Source: Dickeya poaceiphila (lineage in GTDB: Bacteria > Pseudomonadota > Gammaproteobacteria > Enterobacterales > Enterobacteriaceae). Taken from it: DNA of 64,000 bases. The stretch is taken from the NCBI RefSeq assembly GCF_007858975.2, contig NZ_CP042220.2:1736001-1800000 (forward strand), written 5' to 3'. Positions 22,433 through 33,910 of the stretch are shown one piece after another. The notes beneath the pieces were generated by a model. It worked only from the letters and a program-made list of their open reading frames with translations, searched no databases and was not told the DNA's origin. The position numbers and the translations under genes were made by a program. How positions within the stretch are numbered: the first letter of the stretch is position 1; every line of letters begins with the position of its first letter.

Positions 22433-22539
22433 ATATGAACAGCATAAATCAAGAAGAATTAAGTTACCGCCGGTGTTTGAGTTGAGAGCTGGCGGTGAGC
22501 GCACATGGCTCAGTCTGCCTGTTTACCCTGTACCCATAA

Positions 22540-23739
<1,200 letters not shown>

Positions 23740-23758
23740 CCGAAATGCAAGTCAGGTA

Positions 23759-23790
23759 ACAAAACGGGCAGGGTATCCAGCCCGTTTTGT
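23759..23790 (+). terminator. Terminator after the esterase gene
   Basis: Perfect 11-bp stem ACAAAACGGGC / GCCCGTTTTGT with a 10-nt loop. The 3' arm itself supplies the T-rich end. Confidence 0.88.
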
Positions 23791-23909
23791 CATGCGCAGA
23801 GTCAGGCATCGGCCAGGGTAGTGTGTAAAGTGCACTACAGAGCGAGAAATAGACTGAAAGCAGAAACAGTAACTGGCAAGGATAATTCATTGAGAAACAG
23901 CGGATGAAT

Positions 23910-23986
23910 TGGTGCGACCGAGTGGACTCGAACCACCGACCCCCACCATGTCAAGGTGGTGCTCTAACCAACTGAGCTACGGTCGC
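23910..23986 (-). tRNA. tRNA-Val (GAC)
   Basis: 77 nt on the reverse strand, GCGACCGTAGCTCAGTTGG... with encoded CCA. The anticodon loop CCTTGACATGG gives GAC, the T arm is GGTTCGAGTCC, and the acceptor pairs GCGACCG / CGGTCGC. Corresponds to the valV/valW pair of E. coli. Confidence 0.98.
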
Positions 23987-24017
23987 AATATGTGTGTTGG
24001 TGCTGATACGCTGAAAA

Positions 24018-24094
24018 TGGTGCGTTCAATTGGACTCGAACCAACGACCCCCACCATGTCAAGGTGGTGCTCTAACCAACTGAGCTATGAACGC
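24018..24094 (-). tRNA. tRNA-Val (GAC)
   Basis: 77 nt on the reverse strand, GCGTTCATAGCTCAGTTGG... with encoded CCA and the same D and anticodon arms as its neighbour. The acceptor is GCGTTCA / TGAACGC with a wobble region near the T arm (CCAATTGAACGC). It lies 31 bp upstream of the other copy, so both are probably on one transcript. Confidence 0.98.
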
Positions 24095-24213
24095 ATTATT
24101 TTTATCAGCTGCCGTCAGGGCGACAGCGGGGACGAATATTAACGGGCCGGATGGCTGCTGGCAAGGAGAAAAACGCAAAATTCCCGCTGTGCCACACTGA
24201 TTGGCGAGCTTGT

Positions 24214-24243
24214 AGACAGAGCACCGTTTTTTGCGCTCTGTCT
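24214..24243. other. Hairpin at the mdtK 3' end
   Basis: Inverted repeat AGACAGAGC / GCTCTGTCT with a 12-nt loop containing a T-run. A 3'-end hairpin for mdtK, without a T-run after the stem. Confidence 0.45.
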
Positions 24244-24254
24244 CTATTATGTCG

Positions 24255-25628
24255 TCAACGCGCTGCGCGTGCCAGAATACGGGCTGGCGATTGACGTTGC
24301 ACCCAGCGGATACGCAGTACCATCATGGTGGCGGAAGCAGTCAGGCCGATGATGAATCCACACCAAAAACCAGCTGGTCCCATACGCGGCACCAGCATGT
24401 CAGTCAGCGCCAGCACATAGCCAATCGGTAGCCCCAGCAGCCAATAGGCAATGAAGGTGATGAAGAAGATAGCGCGAGTATCTTTATAGCCACGCAATAC
24501 GCCGCTGCCAATGGTCTGCACGGCATCGGAGATTTGGTAGAGCGCCGCTAACAGCATGAGATGCGACGCCATTGCCACCACATCCGGATTTTGGTTGTAC
24601 AGCATGGCGATAGGTTCACGCAGCGTGATGGTAAAAATAGCTGTGCACATTGCCAGCAATATGCCGGTAGCGATGCTGGTGCGTGCTGCCACCCGCGCTG
24701 CCTGTGCCGAACCTTCGCCCAGCCGATGGCCGACGCGAATAGTGGCGGCGACGCCAACAGACAGGGGCAACACGAACATCAGCGAACTGAAGTTGAGCGC
24801 GATTTGGTGGCTTGCGACATTCACTACCCCAAGCGGCAATACCAGCAGAGCGACAATAGCGAATAATGTCACTTCAAACAGCATCGCCAGCGCAACCGGC
24901 AGCCCCAGCCCGGCTAAACGCCGGAGTATTGCCCAATCCGGTTTCAGCGGGGCGTTGAACTGACGAATATCTTTTAGCCAGTACGCGTGACGGGAATAAA
25001 CGGCCATCATCAGCATCATTATCCAGTATACCGAGGCTGTCGCTACCCCGCAGCCAACGCCGCCTAACTCCGGCATCCCCAGCTTACCGTGGATAAAAAC
25101 GTAGTTGATGGGAATATTGATCAGCAGGCCAATAAACCCGATCACCATCCCCGGCTGTGTTTTGGATAACCCTTCGCACTGGCTGCGCAACACCTGATAA
25201 AACAGATAACCGGGTGCGCCCCAAAGCAACGCGTGCAGGTATTTTACGGCTTTGTCGGCCAGTTCCGGAGCGCCATCGTGCATCAGGTTAATCGCGTATT
25301 TTCCCTGATAGAGCGCCACCATGGTCAGAACAGAAATGGCCGTCGCCAGTAAGAATGCTTGCTGGGTTTGATGAGCAATACGGTCCCGGCGCCCTGAGCC
25401 GTTGAGGTTCGCCACCACTGGCGTAAGCGCCATCAGTAAACCGTGGCCGAACAGGATAACAGGCAACCAGATGGAGGTACCCACCGCTACCGCCGCCATA
25501 TCGGTGGCGCTGTAGGAACCAGCCATAATGGTATCCACCACACCCATTGAGGTTTGCGATACTTGCGCGATGATGACCGGAATAGCCAGCGCCAGCAAAT
25601 GACGGGCTTCTGATAAGTACTTCTGCAC
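24255..25628 (-). CDS. mdtK: MATE-family multidrug efflux pump
   Basis: MdtK (NorM) is a cation-coupled exporter of cationic drugs and fluoroquinolones in the inner membrane. The 457 residues with 12 hydrophobic helices in two homologous halves are typical of MATE (E. coli 457). Recognisable blocks are [37 protein letters not shown] and [18 protein letters not shown]. It is divergent from ribE and next to the tRNA-Val pair, the E. coli arrangement. Confidence 0.96.
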   Translation of the reverse strand: MQKYLSEARHLLALAIPVIIAQVSQTSMGVVDTIMAGSYSATDMAAVAVGTSIWLPVILFGHGLLMALTPVVANLNGSGRRDRIAHQTQQAFLLATAISVLTMVALYQGKYAINLMHDGAPELADKAVKYLHALLWGAPGYLFYQVLRSQCEGLSKTQPGMVIGFIGLLINIPINYVFIHGKLGMPELGGVGCGVATASVYWIMMLMMAVYSRHAYWLKDIRQFNAPLKPDWAILRRLAGLGLPVALAMLFEVTLFAIVALLVLPLGVVNVASHQIALNFSSLMFVLPLSVGVAATIRVGHRLGEGSAQAARVAARTSIATGILLAMCTAIFTITLREPIAMLYNQNPDVVAMASHLMLLAALYQISDAVQTIGSGVLRGYKDTRAIFFITFIAYWLLGLPIGYVLALTDMLVPRMGPAGFWCGFIIGLTASATMMVLRIRWVQRQSPARILARAAR

Positions 25629-25907
25629 GAAAACACCTTCCTAAAGCAGGATGGAGAGAGATCTCTAATGAGGAGAGAAAGACAATCATCCTTTATTTGT
25701 ACGAAAAAAGATGAACTATTGTAACGATTTGCCAACAGTAAACCAATGATTGACTCGCCGGGCATGATCCCGTTGGTTTTCCTGATGATATGGTGCAAAC
25801 TGCCTGACATGAGTGAACGTAGCCACTTCCAAACATGGCTCAGTCGTGTCATACCACTGTCGTCGCGCGTTCACGCCTATTACTGATCAGGAGGCAAGGT
25901 CAACACC

Positions 25908-26561
25908 ATGTTTACCGGTATTGTTCAGGGCACGGCGACTGTCGTGTCTGTCGATGAAAAACCCAATTTTCGCACTCATGTGGTACAACTGCCCCCCGAA
26001 CTGCTGCCGGGGTTGGAAACGGGCGCTTCCGTAGCGCACAATGGCTGTTGTCTGACTGTTACCGGAATCGATGGTGATCGGGTCAGTTTTGACCTGATCA
26101 AAGAGACGTTGCGGCTGACCAATCTGGGTGACGTAAACGTGGGTGATCGGGTTAATGTAGAGCGTGCGGCCAAATATGGTGATGAGATCGGTGGGCATGT
26201 GATGTCCGGCCATATTATGTGTACGGCGGAGATCGTGAAAATTCTGACGTCGGAACATAATCATCAGATCTGGTTCCGGTTGTCTGATGAATCACAGATG
26301 AAATATGTGCTGCACAAAGGATTCATCGGTATTGACGGCATCAGCCTGACGGTGGGCGAAGTGACTCGCAGCCGTTTTTGCGTGCACCTGATTCCGGAAA
26401 CACTCCTGCGCACGACGCTAGGCCAGAAACGATTGGGTGATCGTATTAACATCGAAATCGACCCGCAAACCCAAGCCATTATCGATACGGTTGAACGTGT
26501 TCTGGCTCGTCAGGCACAGCAGCAAGCGCAGGCGGCGGCACAGGCAGAGCAGGGCGAATAA
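25908..26561 (+). CDS. ribE: Riboflavin synthase alpha chain
   Basis: It dismutates two 6,7-dimethyl-8-ribityllumazine molecules to riboflavin. The 217-residue protein consists of two lumazine-binding repeats: [20 protein letters not shown]...[10 protein letters not shown] in the first half and [17 protein letters not shown]...[12 protein letters not shown] in the second. The C-terminus is an Ala/Gln-rich tail ([13 protein letters not shown]) longer than the core needs. It is a monocistronic unit with its own terminator. The enzyme is called RibC in E. coli. I see no FMN riboswitch upstream. Confidence 0.97.
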   Translation: MFTGIVQGTATVVSVDEKPNFRTHVVQLPPELLPGLETGASVAHNGCCLTVTGIDGDRVSFDLIKETLRLTNLGDVNVGDRVNVERAAKYGDEIGGHVMSGHIMCTAEIVKILTSEHNHQIWFRLSDESQMKYVLHKGFIGIDGISLTVGEVTRSRFCVHLIPETLLRTTLGQKRLGDRINIEIDPQTQAIIDTVERVLARQAQQQAQAAAQAEQGE

Positions 26562-26594
26562 GCTGCTTCCTCGCAACTTTGCTTTGATCATAAG

Positions 26595-26622
26595 CAAAAC
26601 CGGCAATTGTCTGCCGGTTTTG
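26595..26622. terminator. Terminator between ribE and cfa
   Basis: Perfect 11-bp stem CAAAACCGGCA / TGCCGGTTTTG with a 6-nt loop. The sequence is symmetrical enough to serve both convergent genes. Confidence 0.9.
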
Positions 26623-26657
26623 TTATTGAAGCGGCGATATTCGCCAGAAGCTAATTG

Positions 26658-27809
26658 TTATCTGGGTACTCGCAAACCACCTTCCACGCCATCCGCGCTA
26701 AATAGTACCTGCCAGAGATGAATATCGCGTGCTCGGAACGAGCCAGCACAGACGTTAAGATAGTAACTGAACATTCGCTGGAAACGTTCGGAATAACGCT
26801 CCGACAAGGTTGGCCAGTGTTGCTGGAATCGTTCATGCCAGGCCATCAGCGTGCGGTCATAATCTGCGCCGAAATTGTGCCAGTCTTCCATTACCAGATA
26901 GGGTTCGCTGGCTTGTGCGATATGCTGCACTGAAGGCAGGCAGTAGTTGGGGAAAATGTATTTGTTCATCCAGGAGTCAACTTTCAGATTGGTTTCATTG
27001 GTGCCGATAGTGTGCAGCAGGAACAACCCATTAGGTTTGAGGTTTTTTCTCACAACCTGAAAGTAGGTGGGATAATTTTTCGGTCCGACATGTTCGAACA
27101 TGCCGACAGAAACGATACGGTCAAACTGCCGGTCCAGGTCACGGTAGTCTTGCAGCATGATGGTAACTTCCAAATCCTGACAGCGTTGCTGTGCCAGCAC
27201 CTGCTGTTCGCGGGATATGGTAACGCCCGTGACACTGACGCCGTAATGACGTGCGGCGAATTCCGCCAGTCCACCCCAGCCGCAACCAATATCCAGCAGC
27301 GTCATGCCACGACGTAACTGCAACTTTTCACAAATGAGGCGCAGCTTGTCTTGTTGTGCCTGTTCAAGCGTTTCGGCTTTCGTCCAGTAACCACAAGAAT
27401 ACTGTAAGTAAGGATCGAGCATCAGGGTGAAAAGATCGTTACCAAGGTCGTAATGCTCTTTACCCACGATCCAGGAACGTCGGCGAGATTGTAGATTGGT
27501 CAAGCGTGCTATCAGTATCCGTAATGTATCTTGCCAGCGATGCGGTAGTTGGTTTTCCAGTCGGGTACGTATCACACGGTGGAAAAACATATCCAGTCGT
27601 TCACACTCCCACCAGCCATCCATATAACTTTCGCCTAATCCGAGCGAGCCATCACGCAATACGCGCTTATACATCTCAGGGTTGCGGACCTGAATATCAA
27701 ATGGACGAGAACCGTTAATCGCGATGTCGGCGGTGGATAGCATTTCATTAACGATTTGGAACCAGGGTAGATTGGGTGTCCCCAGTTCCTCAACATAGGA
27801 TGAACTCAT
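26658..27809 (-). CDS. cfa: Cyclopropane-fatty-acyl-phospholipid synthase
   Basis: Cfa adds a methylene from S-adenosylmethionine to unsaturated acyl chains of membrane lipids in stationary phase and acid stress. The 383 residues match the E. coli length (382). An N-terminal domain (about 1-150) precedes the Rossmann methyltransferase domain with the SAM-binding motif LLDIGCGWGGLAEF and FDRIVSVGMFEHVG. ATG 27809 follows GGGAG. It converges on ribE and lies downstream of purR, where E. coli has two extra genes (ydhB, ydhC) that are absent here. Confidence 0.97.
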   Translation of the reverse strand: MSSSYVEELGTPNLPWFQIVNEMLSTADIAINGSRPFDIQVRNPEMYKRVLRDGSLGLGESYMDGWWECERLDMFFHRVIRTRLENQLPHRWQDTLRILIARLTNLQSRRRSWIVGKEHYDLGNDLFTLMLDPYLQYSCGYWTKAETLEQAQQDKLRLICEKLQLRRGMTLLDIGCGWGGLAEFAARHYGVSVTGVTISREQQVLAQQRCQDLEVTIMLQDYRDLDRQFDRIVSVGMFEHVGPKNYPTYFQVVRKNLKPNGLFLLHTIGTNETNLKVDSWMNKYIFPNYCLPSVQHIAQASEPYLVMEDWHNFGADYDRTLMAWHERFQQHWPTLSERYSERFQRMFSYYLNVCAGSFRARDIHLWQVLFSADGVEGGLRVPR

Positions 27810-28228
27810 AACTTCTCCCTACCTTGCCAAATAAATGCTTTTGCAAGGAGTAATTTAGACAACATAACCATGACGGACCTTGGTAGACCCGAACCATCGT
27901 CTATCCCTGAGCGTCTCAGAGGAAAGTAAGAGAAAAGCTGGTACAAAGATATCTACCAAGGCTGAAACCAAATAGAGGTGCGACGGTCAGCAGGTGGAGT
28001 AGAAAAAATGGGGCGATGCGTTTAATACATCGCATGATCATAATTGTTGTCATCAACGATATAGTCAATTGTATGACGGCTTTAATCCGTCGGCAAGATT
28101 CGTCGGATTAAAGCAGCACGTTGAGTCATGCCTTTTCGGCAGTTGCGGCACTCGTCGCGGCCATGCGTAGCGCGGTACGCCGCATGATTTCGAGTCGTCA
28201 GGCAGCGAGATAGAGAATTGTCTGGATT
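27810..28228. other. cfa upstream region and purR 3' end
   Basis: This 419-bp gap should hold the cfa promoter and long leader. An 11-bp inverted repeat GCTTTAATCCG / CGGATTAAAGC lies at 28079-28114 and may terminate purR transcription or belong to an unrecognised RNA. No frame of interest is present. Confidence 0.4.
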
Positions 28229-29254
28229 TTAACGGCGGTAATCGCGGTACGGGCCATCAGCGACTGAACGACGTTCAATTAAGGTCGGATGTACTTCGAT
28301 GGTTTGGGCTTCCTCGCGTTTACTGGTAATACGGTCAAGCAGCATGGAGAACGCCGCTTGCCCCAGTCGTTCCTTGGGTTGATGAATGGTGGTCAGTGCG
28401 GGAGTAAAATATCGGGAGTGACGTACATTGTCGTAACCGATCACCGAAATATCCTGTGGCACACGCAGACCCAGCTCGTCAGCGGCGCAAATGGCACCCA
28501 TCGCCATGATATCGCCGCCGCAGAATACTGCCGTTGGCCGTTGTTTCTGGGCCAGAATCTGGTGCATCGCTTTGTAGCCGGACTCTGGCTCAAAGTCGCC
28601 CTGAACCACCCAGTCTTCCCGTAAGGGAATATCAGCCTCTTTCAACGCTTTCAGGAACCCCAGGTAACGCCCGCTGCCCGTATTGCGCCCCTGAGAGCCG
28701 GGAATAGCGCCGATGTCACGGTGACCACGCTCAATCAGATAGCGCCCGGCCATGTAGCCGCCCGCAAATGCATTATCAATAATAGTATCGGTAAAATCGT
28801 TATGGGCTTCGCCCCAGTCCATCACCACCATCGGGATGTGACGATAGTCCGCCAGCATGGACAACAATTCAGGCGGATACTCAGCACACATCACCAACAG
28901 CCCATCGACCCGCTTTTGTGCCAGCATGGATAGGTAAGCACGCTGCTTATCCTGATTGTTGTGGGAGTTGCACAGGATTAGCGTGTAACCTCTGGCGTAG
29001 CAGCTGTTTTCCACCGCCTCGATAATTTCGGCGAAATAGGGCGCTTCGCTGGAGGTTGCCAGCAGGCCGATAGATTTGGTGTGGTTGACTTTCAGGCTAC
29101 GGGCCACTGCACTGGGTGAATAATGCAATTCATCAATCGCTGCGCGCACCGCAGCCTTGGTCTCTTCGGCGACGAAACGTGTTTTATTGATCACGTGTGA
29201 TACGGTTGTGGTTGAAACGCCCGCGCGTTTTGCCACATCTTTGATCGTTGCCAT
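28229..29254 (-). CDS. purR: Purine repressor PurR
   Basis: PurR is a LacI-family repressor of purine synthesis genes with hypoxanthine or guanine as corepressor. The 341-residue protein (E. coli 341) begins with the LacI-type helix-turn-helix [23 protein letters not shown] and hinge helix, followed by the periplasmic-binding-like effector domain. ATG 29254 follows AGGAG. A PurR operator-like site lies 60-75 bp upstream, consistent with autoregulation as in E. coli. Confidence 0.98.
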   Translation of the reverse strand: MATIKDVAKRAGVSTTTVSHVINKTRFVAEETKAAVRAAIDELHYSPSAVARSLKVNHTKSIGLLATSSEAPYFAEIIEAVENSCYARGYTLILCNSHNNQDKQRAYLSMLAQKRVDGLLVMCAEYPPELLSMLADYRHIPMVVMDWGEAHNDFTDTIIDNAFAGGYMAGRYLIERGHRDIGAIPGSQGRNTGSGRYLGFLKALKEADIPLREDWVVQGDFEPESGYKAMHQILAQKQRPTAVFCGGDIMAMGAICAADELGLRVPQDISVIGYDNVRHSRYFTPALTTIHQPKERLGQAAFSMLLDRITSKREEAQTIEVHPTLIERRSVADGPYRDYRR

Positions 29255-29619
29255 CTAAAGTGACTCCTGAACTCATCTGTTACAGTCGCTGATCTGTTAC
29301 AGCAGTAAATATGTTGTTAATCGTTTGCCTGCGTGAAATTTTCTCCTGCCAGACAAGCAAGGCAACATTCAGGAGGAGACATGCCGAGGTTGTAGCTGAA
29401 GGGAGGACTGACGCATCGACCAACGCAGTGTATATCGTAAACTGCGGATTTTGGCCGATTTAGAGCAAAAGTGGAAGAGGCAATTCGTGTTATCTCTGTG
29501 ACGCAGAATTCGGTTTTTTGACCTCGGTTGAGTCATAATACACCTATATTTTGTGTGATTCCCCGCCTGCCGGGGCTTACTCAGACATGACGTGATATCA
29601 GTCAATAACAGGAGAATAT
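29255..29619. other. purR/ynhF divergent intergenic region
   Basis: Contains the PurR operator at 29315-29330 and the promoter region of ynhF. E. coli has ydhP here, and sodB between ynhF and mepH; neither is present in this window. No other gene is visible. Confidence 0.5.
29315..29330 (-). promoter_or_regulatory. PurR operator upstream of purR
   Basis: On the reverse strand AGGCAAACGATTAACA matches the E. coli purR operator form AGGCAAACGTTTACCT at 12-13 of 16 positions. Its location suits autorepression. Confidence 0.6.
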
Positions 29620-29709
29620 ATGGATACTAATCTGAAAATGTCACTGTTCACCACGGTGGCTACGCTGGCGATGATCATTGTCTTTAGTCTGAGTGCGATA
29701 CTGAACTGA
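29620..29709 (+). CDS. ynhF: Small membrane protein YnhF
   Basis: A 29-residue single-helix inner-membrane protein (MDTNLKMSLFTTVATLAMI..., hydrophobic from residue 8 to the end), the exact length of E. coli YnhF. ATG 29620 follows CAGGAG at good spacing and the gene is followed by a strong terminator. Its position near purR and mepH is conserved. Its function is not established; E. coli YnhF is known as a small membrane protein. Confidence 0.88.
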   Translation: MDTNLKMSLFTTVATLAMIIVFSLSAILN

Positions 29710-29783
29710 TTGCAACTGGTGTTCTCATCATCAGCGGTGAAATCTATCGGTATCAAAAACCGGTATCTTTATCAGCATCAAAT

Positions 29784-29815
29784 ACACCAAAAGGGGCATA
29801 ACGCCCCTTTTGTGT
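29784..29815. terminator. Bidirectional terminator between ynhF and mepH
   Basis: Stem CAAAAGGGGC / GCCCCTTTTG extended by ACA / TGT, 5-nt loop, T-rich on both sides. Confidence 0.9.
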
Positions 29816-29876
29816 TATCTCAACGTGTCTTATTCAACGGAAGTATTCATTCAACAGTATTCCAGCCGGTTGTTGC

Positions 29877-30785
29877 TTAACGGATGGTTTTGGGTGTGAC
29901 CACGCGGCGAGCGCCAACATAATGATCTTGCCAGTAATCTTCGCTCAGTTTGCTGATTTTAATGTCTGCACCGGAGCGCGGTGACTGAATGAAGCGACCA
30001 TTACCGAGATAGACACCCACATGGTCGGCAGCACCGCGGTTGGTGATGTGGAAGAACACCAGGTCACCGCTTTCCAACTCGCTTTTCTTGATCGGCGCGG
30101 CATCACGCAGGTGGAACATCTCATTGGCTGTACGCGGGATTTGAATTTTCACTACATCTTTATAGGCGTAATAGACCAATCCGCTGCAGTCGAAGCCAGA
30201 ACGTGGCGTAGCGCCACCCCAATGATAACGTTTGCCGATTTGACTCATCAGCTTGTTCATGGCGGTCAGTTTAGCGTGTTGATACCGTTTTTGGTGAGTG
30301 GCGTTGAGGGATGGCGCAGTTTTGTCCTGCCTGCCTTTTTTGCTTGTGGTTTTGGCAATCACAGCTTCATGTGCTTTGTGGCTGCTATGGGTCTGAGCAG
30401 GGGCGCTTTTTTTCGTGGTTTTGCCTGCTGGCGCTTTGGCCTGAAGATTTTTTTCTTGCTGCTTCTTGTTGGTCGAATGGGACGAGCTGGCGACCATCAA
30501 CGGCTTTTTGTCATTGTGCGGTTTGCTGTTTTTATCGTGAACCGATGCTGTTTTGACCGGTGCAGCCTGAGTCGTTTTTTCCGGTTTTTTGCTATGTGTC
30601 GGCGCTGCGCCTTTTTTGTTGGTGTTTTTGGCTGCTTTGCTTTTCTTAGATTCATCAATAGCGTTATTCGCCGCTTCCACACCGTTTTTGCGCGGTAATA
30701 CCGCAGACCCATGTGGATTAGCGTTCGCCAGATTAAAAAACAGGTTACTGAAAAATAATAAAAAAAGCGTAATAAATAAACGCAT
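29877..30785 (-). CDS. mepH: Murein DD-endopeptidase MepH (NlpC/P60)
   Basis: MepH cleaves D-Ala-mDAP crosslinks in peptidoglycan, opening the mesh for growth. The 302-residue precursor has a signal peptide (MRLFITLFLLFFSNLFF..., cleavage near ANA), a long Lys/Ala/Thr/Ser-rich low-complexity spacer (about 35-165) and the NlpC/P60 domain, with catalytic Cys in SGFDCSGLVYYAY (near 200) and His in ADHVGVYLGNG. It is somewhat longer than E. coli MepH (271) because of the spacer. The ribosome-binding site is weak. The C-terminal YVGARRVVTPKTIR is nearly identical to E. coli. Confidence 0.93.
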   Translation of the reverse strand: MRLFITLFLLFFSNLFFNLANANPHGSAVLPRKNGVEAANNAIDESKKSKAAKNTNKKGAAPTHSKKPEKTTQAAPVKTASVHDKNSKPHNDKKPLMVASSSHSTNKKQQEKNLQAKAPAGKTTKKSAPAQTHSSHKAHEAVIAKTTSKKGRQDKTAPSLNATHQKRYQHAKLTAMNKLMSQIGKRYHWGGATPRSGFDCSGLVYYAYKDVVKIQIPRTANEMFHLRDAAPIKKSELESGDLVFFHITNRGAADHVGVYLGNGRFIQSPRSGADIKISKLSEDYWQDHYVGARRVVTPKTIR

Positions 30786-31117
30786 AATAATTTTGACCGA
30801 AAGTTGTCCTCAATCGTTCACTGTTTACAGTATTCCCGAAAATGACCTGATAAAAAAGCAGGTGATAATGCAATGTTACTACAAAATAGTGAGAAAACGT
30901 TAATAACAGTATTTGCTGCTTAATTATTAAACAAATTAGCGTTGTCCTGTGTGGATGGATGGGGCGATGAATAAGACCTTACAAAAGATAGCGTTTTTTT
31001 GTGGTCGTCGCTATCGTTAGAATACAAAATATAAAGAAGCGGTATGCGATAGTCTGCCGCGAGTCACATGACCAGCCGTTGACAGGCTGATCATCACGCG
31101 CTTGAGGAAGCAATAGA
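30786..31117. other. mepH/grxD divergent intergenic region
   Basis: 332 bp, AT-rich near mepH. It should carry both promoters. I see no convincing operator, RNA or small gene. Confidence 0.35.
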
Positions 31118-31468
31118 ATGACGACAACGACACTTGAAAAAATTCAGCGTCAGATCGCTGAAAACCCGATTCTGCTGTACATGAAAGGTTCTCCAAAACT
31201 GCCAAGCTGCGGCTTTTCTGCTCAGGCGGTACAGGCGTTGTCAGCGTGTGGCGAACGTTTTGCTTATGTAGATATCCTGCAGAATCCGGATATCCGCGCC
31301 GAACTGCCAAAATACGCCAACTGGCCGACATTTCCGCAGTTGTGGGTGGATGGTGAATTAGTTGGCGGTTGCGACATCGTGATTGAGATGTATCAGCGCG
31401 GTGAACTGCAACAACTGATTAAAGAAACTGCCGATAAATACCGTTCCCAGCAGGAAAACCAGCAGTAA
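31118..31468 (+). CDS. grxD: Monothiol glutaredoxin 4
   Basis: GrxD is a CGFS-type glutaredoxin that binds [2Fe-2S] clusters with glutathione and BolA and works in Fe-S trafficking. The 116-residue protein has the CGFS active site at residues 31-34, the glutathione-binding WPTFPQLWVDGELVGGCDI segment and the usual KGSP motif. Its Fe-S role is worth noting in a genome with a defective suf operon. A hairpin follows. Confidence 0.98.
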   Translation: MTTTTLEKIQRQIAENPILLYMKGSPKLPSCGFSAQAVQALSACGERFAYVDILQNPDIRAELPKYANWPTFPQLWVDGELVGGCDIVIEMYQRGELQQLIKETADKYRSQQENQQ

Positions 31469-31483
31469 TCCTCTTTATTAATT

Positions 31484-31508
31484 ATCAGGCAGCGTTGTGC
31501 TGCCTGAT
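31484..31508 (+). terminator. Terminator between grxD and rnt
   Basis: Perfect 10-bp stem ATCAGGCAGC / GCTGCCTGAT with a GTTGT loop, followed by GGCTTTACTTTTC on the + strand. Probably shared by the convergent genes. Confidence 0.85.
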
Positions 31509-31512
31509 GGCT

Positions 31513-32190
31513 TTACTTTTCGCTATCGATGCTTACCGGTATGTCGGTATTCGCGGCTGAAGCCAACGGCCAGCCACCCATACGCTTCCAGCGATTAACC
31601 AGTTCACAAAACAGCTGCGCTGTTCGTTCGGTGTCATAGAGCGCTGAATGAGCCTGGCTGGCGTCGAAAGGAATATCCGCCGCGATGCAGGCTTTGGCCA
31701 GAACGGTCTGTCCTAGCACCAGCCCACTGAGCGCGGCGGTGTCAAACGTGGCAAACGGGTGGAATGGGTTACGTTTCAGACCGCAGCGTTCTGCTGCCGC
31801 CATCAGAAAGCTGTGATCGAAGGTGGCATTATGCGCCACGATGATGGCACGACTGCAGTCCTGATCCTTGATTCCCTTACGTACCGCCTTGAAGATGCTG
31901 TGTAGTGCTTCATATTCGCTCACGGCTCCTCGCAGTGGATTGGCAGGATCAATGCCGTTGAACGCCAATGCTTCCGGTCGCAGAATAGCGCCTTCAAACG
32001 GTTCGATATGAAAATGCAACGTGTCGTCCGGCTGTAACCAACCGCTTTCATCCATTTTTAGCGTTACGGCTGCAATTTCCAGCAGCGCATCAGTTTTCGC
32101 GTTAAACCCGGCGGTCTCCACATCAATAACAACAGGGTAAAAGCCACGAAAACGCGCGTTAAGAGCGTTCAGGTTATTTTTCTCAGCCAT
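31513..32190 (-). CDS. rnt: Ribonuclease T
   Basis: RNase T is a DEDDh 3'-5' exoribonuclease that trims tRNA and 5S/23S rRNA 3' ends. The 225-residue protein shows the ExoI motif [15 protein letters not shown], ExoII in [14 protein letters not shown] and ExoIII in [14 protein letters not shown]. It follows gloA on the same strand, 141 bp downstream, as in E. coli, where the two are transcribed together. Confidence 0.98.
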   Translation of the reverse strand: MAEKNNLNALNARFRGFYPVVIDVETAGFNAKTDALLEIAAVTLKMDESGWLQPDDTLHFHIEPFEGAILRPEALAFNGIDPANPLRGAVSEYEALHSIFKAVRKGIKDQDCSRAIIVAHNATFDHSFLMAAAERCGLKRNPFHPFATFDTAALSGLVLGQTVLAKACIAADIPFDASQAHSALYDTERTAQLFCELVNRWKRMGGWPLASAANTDIPVSIDSEK

Positions 32191-32331
32191 TCGTTTCTTG
32201 TTTCTTCAATAATATGCAGTGCGCATTATGGCAAATTCGGGTGGGGGATGCAGTAATCGCGCATGACGGCGAATCATTGCTCCCCCGGAAAGGCAGACAC
32301 GCGTTGGTGCCTGAATAGCAAAGACGGGAGA

Positions 32332-32739
32332 TCAGTTACCCAGACCTTGACCGGCTTGTGAACGTTCAATCAGTTCTATCTTGTAACCATCTGGATCTTC
32401 CACAAAGGCAATAACAGTCGTACCGCCTTTGACGGGACCCGCTTCACGGGTTACTTTACCTCCGGCCTGACGGATACGCTCGCAGGCACCTGCCACGTCA
32501 TCCACACCTAATGCGATATGACCGAAGGCCGTGCCCATTTCATAGCTATCCACGTCCCAGTTGTAGGTCAGTTCGATCACTGCGCCGTCGCTTTCCTCGG
32601 TATAGCCGACAAATGCCAGAGAGTATTTGTATTCCGGATTGTCGCTGGTGCGCAACAAACGCATTCCTAATACCGTGGTGTAAAAATTGATGGCGCGTTG
32701 CAGATCGCCAACGCGTAGCATGGTATGAAGTAAACGCAT
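32332..32739 (-). CDS. gloA: Lactoylglutathione lyase (glyoxalase I)
   Basis: GloA converts the methylglyoxal-glutathione hemithioacetal to S-lactoylglutathione. The 135-residue Ni-type enzyme shows the four metal ligands His5 (LLHTMLRV), Glu in AVIELTYN, His in [10 protein letters not shown] and Glu in YKIELIERS. It is upstream of rnt. The 267 bp to ydhL hold the promoters of both divergent genes. E. coli nemRA, usually upstream, is absent. Confidence 0.98.
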   Translation of the reverse strand: MRLLHTMLRVGDLQRAINFYTTVLGMRLLRTSDNPEYKYSLAFVGYTEESDGAVIELTYNWDVDSYEMGTAFGHIALGVDDVAGACERIRQAGGKVTREAGPVKGGTTVIAFVEDPDGYKIELIERSQAGQGLGN

Positions 32740-33006
32740 AATGACCCCTATTTGATCAGTAAGTTAACCGCCTGGGCGACACTGGTGGTTTTCCGTTAGC
32801 GCCTGAAACAATAGGGCCAGAGTATAGCGTCGTTGTCGGGGGGAGTTCAAACCTGTAGCTGAGTGCTGTTTTTATCACGTTCGCCAAAGAAACCGACATG
32901 ACAGACGTGATAGTCGGCACTATGGTAGTGAATTATGCATTAACGCTACGTAAGGCTTGCCAGTGACGGCAATCAAAGCTTCAATATGGGCAGATGAGGA
33001 GGTCCT

Positions 33007-33246
33007 GTGGCTGAGCAGCTTGAGCTTTTTCCCGTTCCCAATCCGTGTCGAGGTATCTGTCAGGCGGATGACCGTGGGTTCTGCCGCGGTTGTTTCCGAA
33101 GCCGCAGCGAGCGTTTTAGTTGGGGAACAATGAGTGATGCGCAAAAACAGGATGTGCTGCGGCTGTGTCGGCAAAGAATGAAACGCTCGCAGCGGAGTGA
33201 AAAGAATTCAATTCCCTCTGAGCCGGAACAGCCAACCTTGTTTTAG
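33007..33246 (+). CDS. ydhL: DUF1289 protein YdhL
   Basis: A small cysteine-rich protein of unknown function. The 79 residues contain the DUF1289 pattern NPCRGICQADDRGFCRGCFRS then ERFSWGTMSD, a likely metal-binding C-x3-C-x7-C-x2-C arrangement. The start is GTG 33007, supported by the strong GAGGAGGTCCT just before it and by the natural N-terminus (V/M)AEQLELF. It lies between gloA and slyA, as in E. coli. Confidence 0.88.
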   Translation: MAEQLELFPVPNPCRGICQADDRGFCRGCFRSRSERFSWGTMSDAQKQDVLRLCRQRMKRSQRSEKNSIPSEPEQPTLF

Positions 33247-33419
33247 CCGATATGACGATATTTAATGATATAAATTAAGTTCAAGATCATTTTTAATTAA
33301 TTATTATTTGCTAGAATAGATTGATAACAATAAGACGTTCTTTATTGAGCTTTTGCTTTAAATCAGAGTTGATTGCAATCCAGGGAAGTTGATTAGCTTA
33401 CTAACTATAAGGAGAAGTG

Positions 33420-33857
33420 ATGGAATTGCCGTTAGGTTCTGATTTAGCCCGGTTGGTTCGTGTATGGCGAGCTTTGATTGATCATCGATTGAAGCCCCTG
33501 GAGTTGACACAGACGCATTGGGTCACATTGCATAATATTCATCAACTGCCACCTGGGCAGTCCCAAATTCAGCTTGCCAAAGCGATAGGAATAGAACAGC
33601 CTTCATTAGTGCGTACATTGGATCAATTGGAAGATAAAGGATTAATTACCCGGCACATTTGTGCCCAAGACCGGCGTGCCAAGCGTATTTTGTTAACTGA
33701 TTCGGCAGATCCTATCATTCAGGCTGTTAATGATGTTATTGATCAGACTCGCAGCGAAATATTAGATGGTATTACTCCGGAAGAAGTGGATGAATTAGCC
33801 ACTATTATCTCCCGATTGGAAAAAAATATTTTGGCATTACATGAGAGCCAGTCTTAA
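33420..33857 (+). CDS. slyA: MarR-family regulator SlyA
   Basis: SlyA is a dimeric winged-helix regulator that often relieves H-NS silencing. In soft-rot bacteria the SlyA homologue affects virulence factor and antibiotic production. The 145-residue protein carries [21 protein letters not shown] and the recognition helix region [19 protein letters not shown] followed by the wing [13 protein letters not shown] 33420 has AAGGAG at proper spacing; a GTG at 33417 adjoins it. It is separated from the convergent slyB by a repeat element. Confidence 0.97.
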   Translation: MELPLGSDLARLVRVWRALIDHRLKPLELTQTHWVTLHNIHQLPPGQSQIQLAKAIGIEQPSLVRTLDQLEDKGLITRHICAQDRRAKRILLTDSADPIIQAVNDVIDQTRSEILDGITPEEVDELATIISRLEKNILALHESQS

Positions 33858-33910
33858 TTAATAGAAAAAGTAAATGTCTTGGCGGACGAATTCGAATTCC
33901 AGGAAACACA

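Noticed and set aside
30021..30698. 225-codon + strand frame opposite mepH
   Set aside because: Antisense shadow created by the Lys/Ala-rich spacer of MepH; no start signals.
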